A stretch of 13,644 nucleotides of DNA from CAZIHO01 sp964538875. Its GTDB lineage: Bacteria; Pseudomonadota; Gammaproteobacteria; Chromatiales; Chromatiaceae. The stretch lies in NCBI GenBank assembly GCA_964538875.1, contig CAZIHO010000097.1, forward strand, positions 1-13,644, given 5' to 3'. Of the stretch, positions 1-6,228 are shown piece by piece. Position 1 is the stretch's first letter; every line of letters starts with the position of its first letter. The notes beneath the pieces were generated by a model. That model was given only the letters and a program-made list of their open reading frames with translations. It did not search any database and had not been told where the DNA came from. Both the position numbers and the translations under genes were made by a program.

Positions 1-1
1 C

Positions 2-673
2 ATGACCACCGTCAAGGGTCTGTTCACCGCCGGTGACGGCGTGGGCGCCTCCGGCCACAAGTTCTCCTCCGGTTCCCATGCGGAAGGCCGCCTGGCTGCC
101 AAGGCCATGGTCAAGTTCGTGCTGGACAACAAAGACTGGAAGCCAGAGCTGGAAACCTCGGTGGACATTCTGATGGAAGAGATCTACCGCCCGGTGCGCA
201 ACTTCATCGAGCACAAGAACTACAGCACCGCGATCGATGTGAACCCCAATTACATCACCCCGCGCATGTTGCAGTTCCGCTTGCAGAAGGTCATGGACGA
301 GTACGTGGCGGGCGTGGCGACCTACTACACCACCAACGAGCACATGCTGAAGGTGGCGGAAGAGAAGCTGGAAATGCTCAAGGAAGACGCCCTGAAGATG
401 CGCGCCAAGGACTTGCACGAATTGCTGCGGGCTTGGGAGAACTATCACCGCATCCTCACCGCCGAAGCCCACATGAAGCACATCCAATTCCGTGAAGAAT
501 CCCGTTACCCGGGCTTCTACTATCGGATGGACAAGAACTTCGTGGACGAAGAAAACTGGAAGTGCTTCGTCAACTCGGTGTACGACCGTTCCAGCAAGCA
601 ATGGACCTGCTTCAAGCGCGCCCACACCGACCTGGTGGACAAGACCAAGCTGTTTAAGGCCGCCGGCCATTAA
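2..673 (+). CDS. aprA: Dissimilatory adenylylsulfate (APS) reductase alpha subunit, C-terminal part (5' end outside window)
   Basis: This is the last 223 residues of AprA, the FAD-carrying catalytic subunit of the cytoplasmic AprAB complex. In sulfur oxidisers AprAB converts sulfite + AMP to APS; in sulfate reducers it runs in reverse. The frame is open to the left edge, so the first ATG seen is internal; full-length AprA is roughly three times longer. Recognisable are the glycine-rich flavin-domain end (FTAGDGVGASGHKFSSGSHA, about residues 8-27), where fumarate-reductase-type flavoproteins close the FAD pocket, and the helical C-terminal domain rich in Trp, Tyr and His (RAWENYHR, SRYPGFYYRMD) typical of AprA. 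The gene ends in TAA, followed within 30 nt by a strong terminator, so it is probably the last gene of an aprBA-type operon. Oxidising rather than reducing direction is inferred from the proteobacterial neighbours; no dsr or aprM gene is visible. Confidence 0.95.
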   Translation: MTTVKGLFTAGDGVGASGHKFSSGSHAEGRLAAKAMVKFVLDNKDWKPELETSVDILMEEIYRPVRNFIEHKNYSTAIDVNPNYITPRMLQFRLQKVMDEYVAGVATYYTTNEHMLKVAEEKLEMLKEDALKMRAKDLHELLRAWENYHRILTAEAHMKHIQFREESRYPGFYYRMDKNFVDEENWKCFVNSVYDRSSKQWTCFKRAHTDLVDKTKLFKAAGH

Positions 674-700
674 TCAGTCAGTCTGATCGCGTGAGACGAA

Positions 701-731
701 ACCGGGCGCCGCGAGGCGCCCGGTTTTTTTT
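701..731 (+). terminator. Rho-independent terminator after aprA
   Basis: A perfect 10-bp GC-rich stem (ACCGGGCGCC at 701-710 and GGCGCCCGGT at 715-724) closes a GCGA tetraloop and runs into eight T residues (724-731). It sits 28 nt after the aprA stop codon and is the clearest intrinsic terminator in the window. Confidence 0.93.
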
Positions 732-766
732 GGCCAGACGCCGGCGCCAACCCTAGATTTTGACCC

Positions 767-799
767 TTGATCGGTTCTCCGACCCGGTTTACAAACCGG
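767..799 (+). promoter_or_regulatory. Candidate sigma70-type promoter overlapped by a perfect dyad, upstream of the YkgJ-family gene
   Basis: TTGATC (767-772) and TACAAA (790-795) are separated by 17 bp and each match four of six consensus bases. The -10 lies inside a perfect inverted repeat, CCGGTTT (784-790) and AAACCGG (793-799) with a 2-nt centre. That is what an operator for a dimeric repressor could look like. Promoter and operator are both inferred from sequence shape only. Confidence 0.35.
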
Positions 800-836
800 A
801 ACTTAAGCTTGTCCAATTTGCACCGAGACCCCCACC

Positions 837-1730
837 ATGAGCGATGGCCCCTTTGAACTCCCCTTCCAAAGCCCCGCCGTTCCCGAACTGCTGACCGGCG
901 ACAGCCTGCTGCGCTTTCGTTGCCAGCCCGGCATCAGCTGCTTCAATGCCTGTTGCAAGTGTGCCGACGTGACCCTGGCACCCTATGACATCCTGCGCCT
1001 CAAGCAACGGCTCGGCCTAGATTCTGAAGCTTTCCTACGCCAATACACCGTGCCCTTCCAAATGGACCAGGACGGCGTGCCCGGCGTCAAACTACGTACC
1101 GATGACAGCGGCGCCTGCCTGCTGCTGGCCGGGGAGGCCGGATGCGGCGTCTATGCCGACCGGCCCCTGGTGTGCCGCTATTACCCGGTGGCGCTGCTCA
1201 ACCTGCGGGAAAAGGACGCCCTAGCGCCGGTCAGCGCCTATTCCCTGGTCAAGGAGCCCCATTGCCTGGGCCACTTGGAAGACCGGGAAATCGCCATCGC
1301 CGACTACCGGGAAGAACAGGGCTGTCCCCAATACGACGAATACAACCGGGGCTGGTATGAACTGATTCTCAAAAAGCGTTCCGCCGGACCGGGCGTGGGG
1401 CGGCTGTCGGAAATGAGCCTGCAACTCTTCTTCATGGCCTCCTACGACCTGGACCGCTTTCGCCGCTTCGTGGCCAGCGACAAATTCCGCGCCACCTACG
1501 CGCTGGGCGATGCCTTTTTCGAGCAAGTGGCTCAGGACGATCTATTGCTGCTGGATTTTGCCTATCGGTTCCTGCGCCAAGTGCTGTTCGGCGAGCGCAG
1601 CATCGAGGAAGCACCGGACGCCTGGATCAAGCGGGTCGATGAGCGCAAGGCGGTCTGGGATCTGCGCGCCCAAGCGGAAATCGCCCGTCGCCAGGCGGAA
1701 GAGGATCGCAAATACCGGGACGACGTCTGA
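837..1730 (+). CDS. YkgJ-family cysteine-cluster protein (predicted Zn/Fe-binding)
   Basis: 297 residues, cytoplasmic by appearance (no signal peptide or membrane segment). The N-terminal half shows the YkgJ/CxxCxxCC-type cluster: C29, C35, C39, C40 and C42 in FRCQPGISCFNACCKC, then C94, C103 and C113 in the GACL...GCGVYADRPLVCRYYP block that defines the family. C143 and C163 follow, giving ten Cys in the first 165 residues and none after. The C-terminal 130 residues are helical and charged, ending in an Arg/Glu-rich tail (about 275-297) that may be a coiled coil. Family members are thought to bind zinc or an iron-sulfur cluster, but no reaction is established. The gene follows the aprA terminator, so it is a separate transcription unit. 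The ATG at 837 has only a poor upstream Shine-Dalgarno, yet the homologous region starts close behind it. Confident on family, not on function. Confidence 0.85.
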   Translation: MSDGPFELPFQSPAVPELLTGDSLLRFRCQPGISCFNACCKCADVTLAPYDILRLKQRLGLDSEAFLRQYTVPFQMDQDGVPGVKLRTDDSGACLLLAGEAGCGVYADRPLVCRYYPVALLNLREKDALAPVSAYSLVKEPHCLGHLEDREIAIADYREEQGCPQYDEYNRGWYELILKKRSAGPGVGRLSEMSLQLFFMASYDLDRFRRFVASDKFRATYALGDAFFEQVAQDDLLLLDFAYRFLRQVLFGERSIEEAPDAWIKRVDERKAVWDLRAQAEIARRQAEEDRKYRDDV

Positions 1731-1789
1731 CCGGCCGCCCGGATCGGCTGGCCGGGACTACAGGCGGGTGCCTGCAGCGGGTGGTCCGG

Positions 1790-2260
1790 TCAAAACCCCT
1801 CGGCGGCGGCCTTGGCCAGGCCTTCCAGCATAGCTTCCACCTCGTCCATCACCGGCCCTGGATCGTCCTGGTCAAGGCGCCGGTGGGCGATGTAGGTGAC
1901 GTCCGGTTCCGTCGGCAGCACATAAATCGAGATCAGGTAGGGACAGTTGACGATGCGGGCCGGATTTTCCTCGGTCATGCGCCGGGATAGCAGCGCGGAG
2001 CAAAATTGGACGGTCTCCGCCTGGAGGAACAGGGGCTTGTCCATGCCCAGGTCCTTGCCAGTACGGGCCAGCATGTCGCCCATGTGCATGATGGTATTGA
2101 CATAAAGGCCCCGTTCCTCGATGGCCATCTGGAGGGCGCGCATCACGTCTAGGAATTGAGCGCTACTGCGGTAAACCGCGTAGGGTCCCTCGGCACACTG
2201 GGCAGGCTGGACCAGACCCAGGGTCGTTAGGAACAGCAACAGGGACAGGATTCGTGGCAT
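1790..2260 (-). CDS. Exported DUF302-like small protein
   Basis: About 156 residues. It begins with a typical signal peptide: MPRILS, a hydrophobic core (LLLFLTTLGLV, about residues 7-17), then PAQCAEG, so the mature protein of about 130 residues should be periplasmic. The mature part (a GLYVNTIMHMGDML segment, a central FLQAETVQFCSALLSR, then CPYLISIYVLP and a final VTYIAHRRL strand) follows the order seen in DUF302 proteins, which are common in sulfur-oxidising bacteria; the match is by pattern only. Two ATGs lie 6 nt apart (2266 and 2260). The GGAG at 2270-2273 is 3 nt from the first and 9 nt from the second, so I chose 2260. It lies 57 nt downstream of the acyltransferase gene on the same strand and is probably co-transcribed. 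Function is unknown. Confidence 0.7.
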   Translation of the reverse strand: MPRILSLLLFLTTLGLVQPAQCAEGPYAVYRSSAQFLDVMRALQMAIEERGLYVNTIMHMGDMLARTGKDLGMDKPLFLQAETVQFCSALLSRRMTEENPARIVNCPYLISIYVLPTEPDVTYIAHRRLDQDDPGPVMDEVEAMLEGLAKAAAEGF

Positions 2261-2317
2261 GGGCATTCTCTCCAGATAGGCGCGGCTCCCCCCATCATAG
2301 CAGTCGCCCCAATACCC

Positions 2318-3202
2318 TTAGATGGACGGACCCTGGTAAGGGCTGGGGGCGCCATCCGGGCGGCGCCGGAAGCGACGGTAGGTCCATTGGTATTGTTCGG
2401 GGGCGATACGGATACAGCGCTCCACTTCCTGGTTGAGGCGGGTCGCCGCCGTGAGGGGGTCCGGGTCCGCCACCGCCGGGTCCACCGGCAGAATATGCAT
2501 CCGGAAGCCCTGGGCATCCGGCAACCGTTCGGCGACCGCGAACAACACCCGGGCGCCGGTGCGACGGGCCAGTCCCGCCACCAGCAGCATGGTCACCGCC
2601 GGCACACCAAAGAAGGGGGCGAATAGGGAGCCTGCATCCTCTCGGGTCACTTGGTCCGGCAGCACGCCAACCATTTCACCCCGTTTGAGGGCCCGGTACA
2701 TGGCCATGACGCCGGATACGTCATCCGGTACCAGACTGGCTCCGGTTTGTTCCCGGCCCTGCCGGATAAGTTCGTCCAGGGCGCCCTGACGCCGGTACAT
2801 CGAGGTGAGGGGTCCTTGGCTGGCCACGTATAAGCCAGCCATTTCCCAGGAGCCCAGGTGCGGCGTCAGCACCAACAATCCCTCCCCCTGGGCCGCTCGC
2901 AGGTGCTCCAGACCCCGCACCTCCCGCACCAGCGCCAGGGTGCGCTGCGGTGGCCAACTCCACAGGGCCGCCATCTCCAGAAAGGTTCGGGCGAATTCTC
3001 CCATCACCCGTTCCCGCAGTGCCAGGCGCTGCTCCGTGCTCAATTCCGGCAGGCACAGCGCCAAGTTGATCAGCACGTCCCGCCGTTGCCGGTTCGGAAT
3101 CCGGGTCAACAGCCAACCCAGCCAGCCGCCCAGGCGCTGGATGCCGGACCAGGGCAACCGGGCGACCAATTTGAGAATGGCAACGGACATCCGGGCGCCC
3201 AT
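2318..3202 (-). CDS. LpxL/HtrB-type lipid A (lysophospholipid) acyltransferase
   Basis: 294 residues. It probably transfers a secondary acyl chain to lipid A, or a related acyl acceptor, at the inner face of the inner membrane. The family signature HX4(D/E) is present as H115-LGSW-E120 in LTPHLGSWEM. Other conserved blocks are MYRR (135-138), the LPDQ loop (181-184), FFGVPAVT (197-204) and the C-terminal PEQYQWTYRRFRRRP (268-282), which is typical of LpxL/LpxM proteins. An amphipathic N-terminus (LPWSGIQRLGGWLGWLL) replaces the usual membrane anchor. Length fits the family (about 300). The open frame continues upstream to 3586, but that part is antisense to the rhodanese gene and has no family likeness. 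I use ATG 3202 (MGARMSV); ATG 3190 (MSVAIL) is nearly as good. Substrate and chain specificity cannot be read from the sequence. Confidence 0.88.
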   Translation of the reverse strand: MGARMSVAILKLVARLPWSGIQRLGGWLGWLLTRIPNRQRRDVLINLALCLPELSTEQRLALRERVMGEFARTFLEMAALWSWPPQRTLALVREVRGLEHLRAAQGEGLLVLTPHLGSWEMAGLYVASQGPLTSMYRRQGALDELIRQGREQTGASLVPDDVSGVMAMYRALKRGEMVGVLPDQVTREDAGSLFAPFFGVPAVTMLLVAGLARRTGARVLFAVAERLPDAQGFRMHILPVDPAVADPDPLTAATRLNQEVERCIRIAPEQYQWTYRRFRRRPDGAPSPYQGPSI

Positions 3203-3359
3203 CGTCTTGGACCCTATCCAACCTCCGAAACTGCCATTGTGGCCTAAACCCGGCCAGGCTGCCCCCGATTTGTGTAATTCGGGTATAAAACCACTTGATC
3301 GGCACCCGGCTTTGCTGCTGGAATTCCCTTTTCCAACAACCCTTCCCAGGAGTGATTTC
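3203..3359. promoter_or_regulatory. Divergent intergenic region between the acyltransferase and rhodanese genes
   Basis: 157 bp that must contain the starts of two divergent transcripts. The only AT-rich patch is around 3269-3289, where TATAAA (3284-3289, plus strand) could be a -10 for the rhodanese gene; no good -35 lies 16-18 bp upstream. AGGAG at 3348-3352 is a well placed ribosome binding site (7 nt) for the rhodanese ATG at 3360. Confidence 0.35.
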
Positions 3360-3788
3360 ATGACCGACCAGCGACCCAAGGGTCTTTCCCCCAAACAGGC
3401 GTGGCAACTGCAACAGGATGATCCCAGGGCGATCCTGGTCGACATCCGCTCCACCATGGAATTCTTGTTCGTGGGCCATCCCAAAGGCGCGGTACACGTG
3501 GCTTGGATCGACGAACCGGACTGGACCATCAATCCCCATTTCGTCACCGACATTCGCAAGCTGTTGCTGGGCGGGGCCGTTTGCACTCAGGAAGAGCGCT
3601 GCGCGCCGGTGATCCTGATCTGCCGTAGCGGCAAGCGCTCCCTGGACGCAGGACGCGCCCTCATGGAAGGGGGCCTGACCAGCGTCTTTCATGTGGACGA
3701 GGGCTTTGAAGGGGATCTGGACGACCAGCACCACCGGGGCACGCTGGGCGGCTGGCGCTTCCACGGCCTGCCGTGGGAACAGTGTTAG
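3360..3788 (+). CDS. Single-domain rhodanese-like sulfurtransferase
   Basis: 142 residues, one rhodanese domain, no signal peptide, so probably cytoplasmic. The predicted persulfide-carrying cysteine is C88 in the six-residue active-site loop CRSGKRS (88-94), preceded by the hydrophobic strand PVILI. The CH2A-like VDIRSTMEFLFVGHPKGAVHVAW (27-49) and the final HVDEGFEGDL and GWRFHGLPW blocks fit single-domain rhodaneses. Such proteins move sulfane sulfur between thiosulfate, glutathione persulfide or protein persulfides and acceptors; in sulfur oxidisers they often feed the sulfur oxidation machinery. Start chosen at ATG 3360, which has AGGAG 7 nt upstream; the longer open frame to 2805 is the acyltransferase shadow. 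A second cysteine is the very last residue (C142). It converges on xerD with 7 bp between stop codons. Physiological substrate unknown. Confidence 0.9.
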   Translation: MTDQRPKGLSPKQAWQLQQDDPRAILVDIRSTMEFLFVGHPKGAVHVAWIDEPDWTINPHFVTDIRKLLLGGAVCTQEERCAPVILICRSGKRSLDAGRALMEGGLTSVFHVDEGFEGDLDDQHHRGTLGGWRFHGLPWEQC

Positions 3789-3795
3789 ACCCGGC

Positions 3796-4698
3796 TCAGG
3801 CCCGGGGATGATGGGCGGCGTGCAACTGCTTGAGCCGCTCCCGGGCCACATGGGTATAGATTTGGGTGGTGGAGAGGCTGCTGTGGCCCAGCAGCATCTG
3901 CACCACCCGTAGATCGGCGCCATGGTTCACCAAATGGGTGGCGAAGGCGTGGCGCAGGGTGTGGGGCGACAGGGTTTTGGCGATACCGGCCTGGAGCGCG
4001 TATTTCTTGATGAGATACCAGAACGCCTGCCGGGTCATGGCGCCGCCGCGGCGGGTCGGAAACAAGTCCTCGCAGGGCTTGCCAGCCAGGATTTGCTGAC
4101 GGGGCCCCTGGTAAAAATCCCGCAGCCAGACTAACGCCTCCTCGCCCAGGGGAATCAGGCGCTCCTTGTCGCCCTTGCCCACCACCCGCACCAGGCCCTG
4201 GGCCAGACTTACCTGTTCCGGCCGCAGTCCCACCAATTCCGACACCCGCAGACCGCTGGCGTACAGGAGTTCCAGCATGGTCCGATCCCGGAAACCCTGG
4301 GCGTCCTGGGTATCCGGTGCCGCCAGCAGGGCTTCCACTTCCGCTTCGGTAAGCGATTTCGGTAGAGGCCGGCCCAGCCGGGGGGGCTCGATGCGGGCGG
4401 TGGGGTCATCGCGCCGCCAGTTCTCCCGCAACGCATGTTGATAGAACTGGCGCAGACTAGCCACCAGGCGGGCGCTGGAGCGGGGCTTGCGGCCCTGTTG
4501 GGCGCGCAGCGCCAGATAGTCCAGCAGATCGGCGCGCCCGGCAGCTAGCAGATCCCGGCCCCGCTGTTCCTGTAACCATAGGGCCATCAGGCGCAGATCG
4601 CTGCGGTAGGCGCTCAGGCTATTGGCGCTCAGGCCCCGCTCCATCCAAAGGGCGTCGGTGAAGCGGTCGATCAGGACCTGGGGGTCGGTGTCCAGCAT
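3796..4698 (-). CDS. xerD: Site-specific tyrosine recombinase XerD
   Basis: 300 residues. With XerC it resolves chromosome dimers at dif under FtsK control. All catalytic residues are visible: R151 (ASGLRVSEL), K175 (VVGKGDKERL), H246 and R249 (SPHTLRHAFATHL), H272 (LLGHSSLSTTQ) and the nucleophile Y281 (IYTHV). The N-terminal SAM-like core-binding domain spans about residues 5-90. Length, the GADLRVVQMLLGHS block and the terminal HHPRA agree with XerD rather than XerC or a phage integrase. A GTG at 4728 would add ten residues and overlap the LysR gene. I use ATG 4698 because MLDTDPQVLIDRF matches the expected XerD beginning and leaves a 4-nt gap after the LysR stop. It is probably co-transcribed with that regulator. 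A housekeeping gene, not a sign of a mobile element. Confidence 0.95.
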   Translation of the reverse strand: MLDTDPQVLIDRFTDALWMERGLSANSLSAYRSDLRLMALWLQEQRGRDLLAAGRADLLDYLALRAQQGRKPRSSARLVASLRQFYQHALRENWRRDDPTARIEPPRLGRPLPKSLTEAEVEALLAAPDTQDAQGFRDRTMLELLYASGLRVSELVGLRPEQVSLAQGLVRVVGKGDKERLIPLGEEALVWLRDFYQGPRQQILAGKPCEDLFPTRRGGAMTRQAFWYLIKKYALQAGIAKTLSPHTLRHAFATHLVNHGADLRVVQMLLGHSSLSTTQIYTHVARERLKQLHAAHHPRA

Positions 4699-4702
4699 GG
4701 GC

Positions 4703-5674
4703 TTACCGGTCCCCAGCGCCTTCGGCACGGGCTTCCGTATCTAGCGGATCTTCAGCATTCCGTTTGGTCAGTTCCTGATCCAGGATGTCCAGGAAGCGCT
4801 TGGCCTGGGGCGATAGAAACTTGCCCTGCCGGGCCACAACGCCGTAGCCCCGCTGGGGAAAATAATCATCCAAGGGAATCCGCGCCACCCGTTCCCGGCC
4901 GGTCAGGCAGACATTGGTGACGATGGCGATGCCGAGCCCCAACTCCACATATTTTTTGATCACTTCCCAACCGCCCGCCTCCAGGGCCACCCGGTAACTC
5001 AGGTTGAAACGGTTGAACACCAGTTCCACCATACGCCAGGTGCTCAGGTGACGGGGTGGCAGAATCAGACCGTGGGGACTGATGTCCGCCAGGGTCACCT
5101 GTGCCAGGGCCGCCAAGGGATGGTCCAGGGGCGTGATAAGGGTCGGCCCAAAGTTGACCACCGGCCGGTAGCTGATGTCGTCCGGCACTTCCAGCAGAGA
5201 GCCCACCGCGAAATCTACCTGGTCGGCCCGCAGCAACGCCAGCCCGTCCCGGCCGGTGACATTGTGCAGCTTGAGGCGAATGCCCGGATGGGCGGCGGCA
5301 AAGCGCCGCACCGGCTCCGGCAAGATGTAGAGAATGGTGGATTCCCCAGCAGCGATATTGAGGTCACCCTCTTCCAGCCGGCCCAGGCAGGCGTCGAAGG
5401 TCTCCTGCAAATGGTCCATCGCCTCGACCAGGCTTTGGGCCAGGCGGTACAGAACCTCGCCCTCCGGCGTCAAGCGGATCTTGGGACCCCGGCGCTCGAA
5501 CAACACCGTGTTCATCTCCCGCTCCAAGGCCTGGATTTGCAGGGACACGGTGGGCTGACTCAGGAATACCCGCTCGGCGGCCTCGCTGATGCTGCCGCTG
5601 CGGGCGGCGTGGCAAAAGGCCCGTAACTGCTTGAGTCGATTCTGTTTATAAGCAATTTGCCGGGAATCCGCCAT
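4703..5674 (-). CDS. LysR-family transcriptional regulator, CysB-like
   Basis: 323 residues with an N-terminal winged helix-turn-helix (about 15-74; AARSGSISEAAERVFLSQPTVSLQIQALE is the classic LysR recognition region) and a periplasmic-binding-protein-like effector domain (about 103-300). The stretch WEVIKKYVELGLGIAIV (236-252) is the hallmark of the CysB/Cbl branch, which controls sulfate assimilation and responds to O-acetylserine, thiosulfate or sulfate, so a sulfur-linked effector is plausible but not proven. AGGA at 5681-5684 sits 6 nt before the ATG, with a stronger GGAGG further up. It is divergent from the pentapeptide-repeat gene 185 bp away, the usual LysR geometry for self-control and control of the neighbour, and lies 4 nt ahead of xerD. 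CbbR-type control of another pathway is a less likely alternative. Confidence 0.9.
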   Translation of the reverse strand: MADSRQIAYKQNRLKQLRAFCHAARSGSISEAAERVFLSQPTVSLQIQALEREMNTVLFERRGPKIRLTPEGEVLYRLAQSLVEAMDHLQETFDACLGRLEEGDLNIAAGESTILYILPEPVRRFAAAHPGIRLKLHNVTGRDGLALLRADQVDFAVGSLLEVPDDISYRPVVNFGPTLITPLDHPLAALAQVTLADISPHGLILPPRHLSTWRMVELVFNRFNLSYRVALEAGGWEVIKKYVELGLGIAIVTNVCLTGRERVARIPLDDYFPQRGYGVVARQGKFLSPQAKRFLDILDQELTKRNAEDPLDTEARAEGAGDR

Positions 5675-5859
5675 GCCTGTTCCTGTTCCTCCACCCCAGG
5701 TTGGCGGCGACCCGTCGGGGCTACCGCTATACTATTCATGGCCCCCAGTTCCTTAAGCTTGGTGCCCGGTTCCAGCCGGCGGCGGTTCGCCCGGCCAGGC
5801 AAGCAACGGTCCAAGCATGGCAAGGCCAGGTTTTCCGCACCCCATTCTAGGAGAATCCG
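5675..5859. promoter_or_regulatory. Divergent control region between the LysR gene and the pentapeptide-repeat gene
   Basis: 185 bp, the longest non-coding stretch in this half of the window. A short AT-rich block at 5726-5739 gives possible -10 hexamers in both directions (TATACT at 5728-5733 on plus, TAGTAT on minus); no convincing -35 accompanies either. The position is right for a LysR binding site, but I could not identify a clear T-N11-A dyad. Confidence 0.3.
5849..5854 (+). promoter_or_regulatory. Ribosome binding site deciding a GTG start
   Basis: AGGAGA lies 5 nt before the GTG at 5860. No in-frame ATG with a usable Shine-Dalgarno occurs before the repeat region, so this site fixes the start of the pentapeptide-repeat gene. 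Confidence 0.65.
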
Positions 5860-6198
5860 GTGGACACCCGCCAGCCCAGCAATCTCGATCTCCAAGACTT
5901 GCTTTCTCGTGGTGAAATCCAGGAATTCAACCGGCGGCGCCCGCCCGGCCCCGGCGTGGACCTGCGCGGCCTGGATTTACGGGGCGTGGACCTGCGGGGT
6001 CTGGATAGTACCGGCCTGGACTTGCGGGATGCCTACCTGCGCCAAACGGATCTGCGCGGCCTGGACCTGCGCAGCACCCAGTTGGAGGGGGCCAGCCTGT
6101 ACGGGGCGCGCATTTCCGGGGTCTATTTCCCCGACAACTTGGCGGCGGAGGAAATCAACCTGTCCCTGGTACACGGAACCCGGCTGCGCTGCCGCTGA
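5860..6198 (+). CDS. Small pentapeptide-repeat protein
   Basis: 112 residues from a GTG start. Residues 33-87 are eleven tandem pentapeptides with a hydrophobic centre: VDLRG, LDLRG, VDLRG, LDSTG, LDLRD, AYLRQ, TDLRG, LDLRS, TQLEG, ASLYG, ARISG, followed by VYF. This predicts a short right-handed quadrilateral beta-helix of nearly three turns, capped by a charged N-terminal helix (LDLQDLLSRGEIQEFNRRR) and a C-terminal tail (about 91-112). No signal peptide or membrane segment. The family fold is well known but roles vary (DNA-mimic gyrase protection, scaffolding, unknown); at this size it is too short to resemble Qnr proteins. It converges on tatC with 30 bp between stops and is divergent from the LysR gene, which may regulate it. 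The LDLRG coding units are near-identical, so the array may vary in copy number between strains. Confidence 0.8.
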   Translation: MDTRQPSNLDLQDLLSRGEIQEFNRRRPPGPGVDLRGLDLRGVDLRGLDSTGLDLRDAYLRQTDLRGLDLRSTQLEGASLYGARISGVYFPDNLAAEEINLSLVHGTRLRCR

Positions 6199-6228
6199 GA
6201 GGGTCCCCGGCTGGCGGGCATGGGTCCC

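Noticed and set aside
1731..1789. Bidirectional terminator between the YkgJ and DUF302 genes
   Set aside because: Only 4-5 bp stems without T-tracts on either strand; too weak to call.
3203..3586. In-frame N-terminal extension of the acyltransferase by 128 residues
   Set aside because: It lies antisense to the rhodanese gene, has no likeness to the family, and the family's usual length is met from ATG 3202.
2721..3923. 400-codon minus-strand open frame
   Set aside because: It crosses the acyltransferase, rhodanese and xerD genes in other frames, is rich in Pro, Gly and Ala, and shows no domain; it is a high-GC shadow.
3796..4698. Tyrosine recombinase as evidence of a prophage or genomic island
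   Set aside because: All features agree with housekeeping XerD (length, block motifs, HHPRA end), and there are no att repeats or phage genes near it.
5956..6129. CRISPR-like or tandem DNA repeat
   Set aside because: The periodicity is 15 bp and coding, explained fully by the pentapeptide array; there are no spacers.
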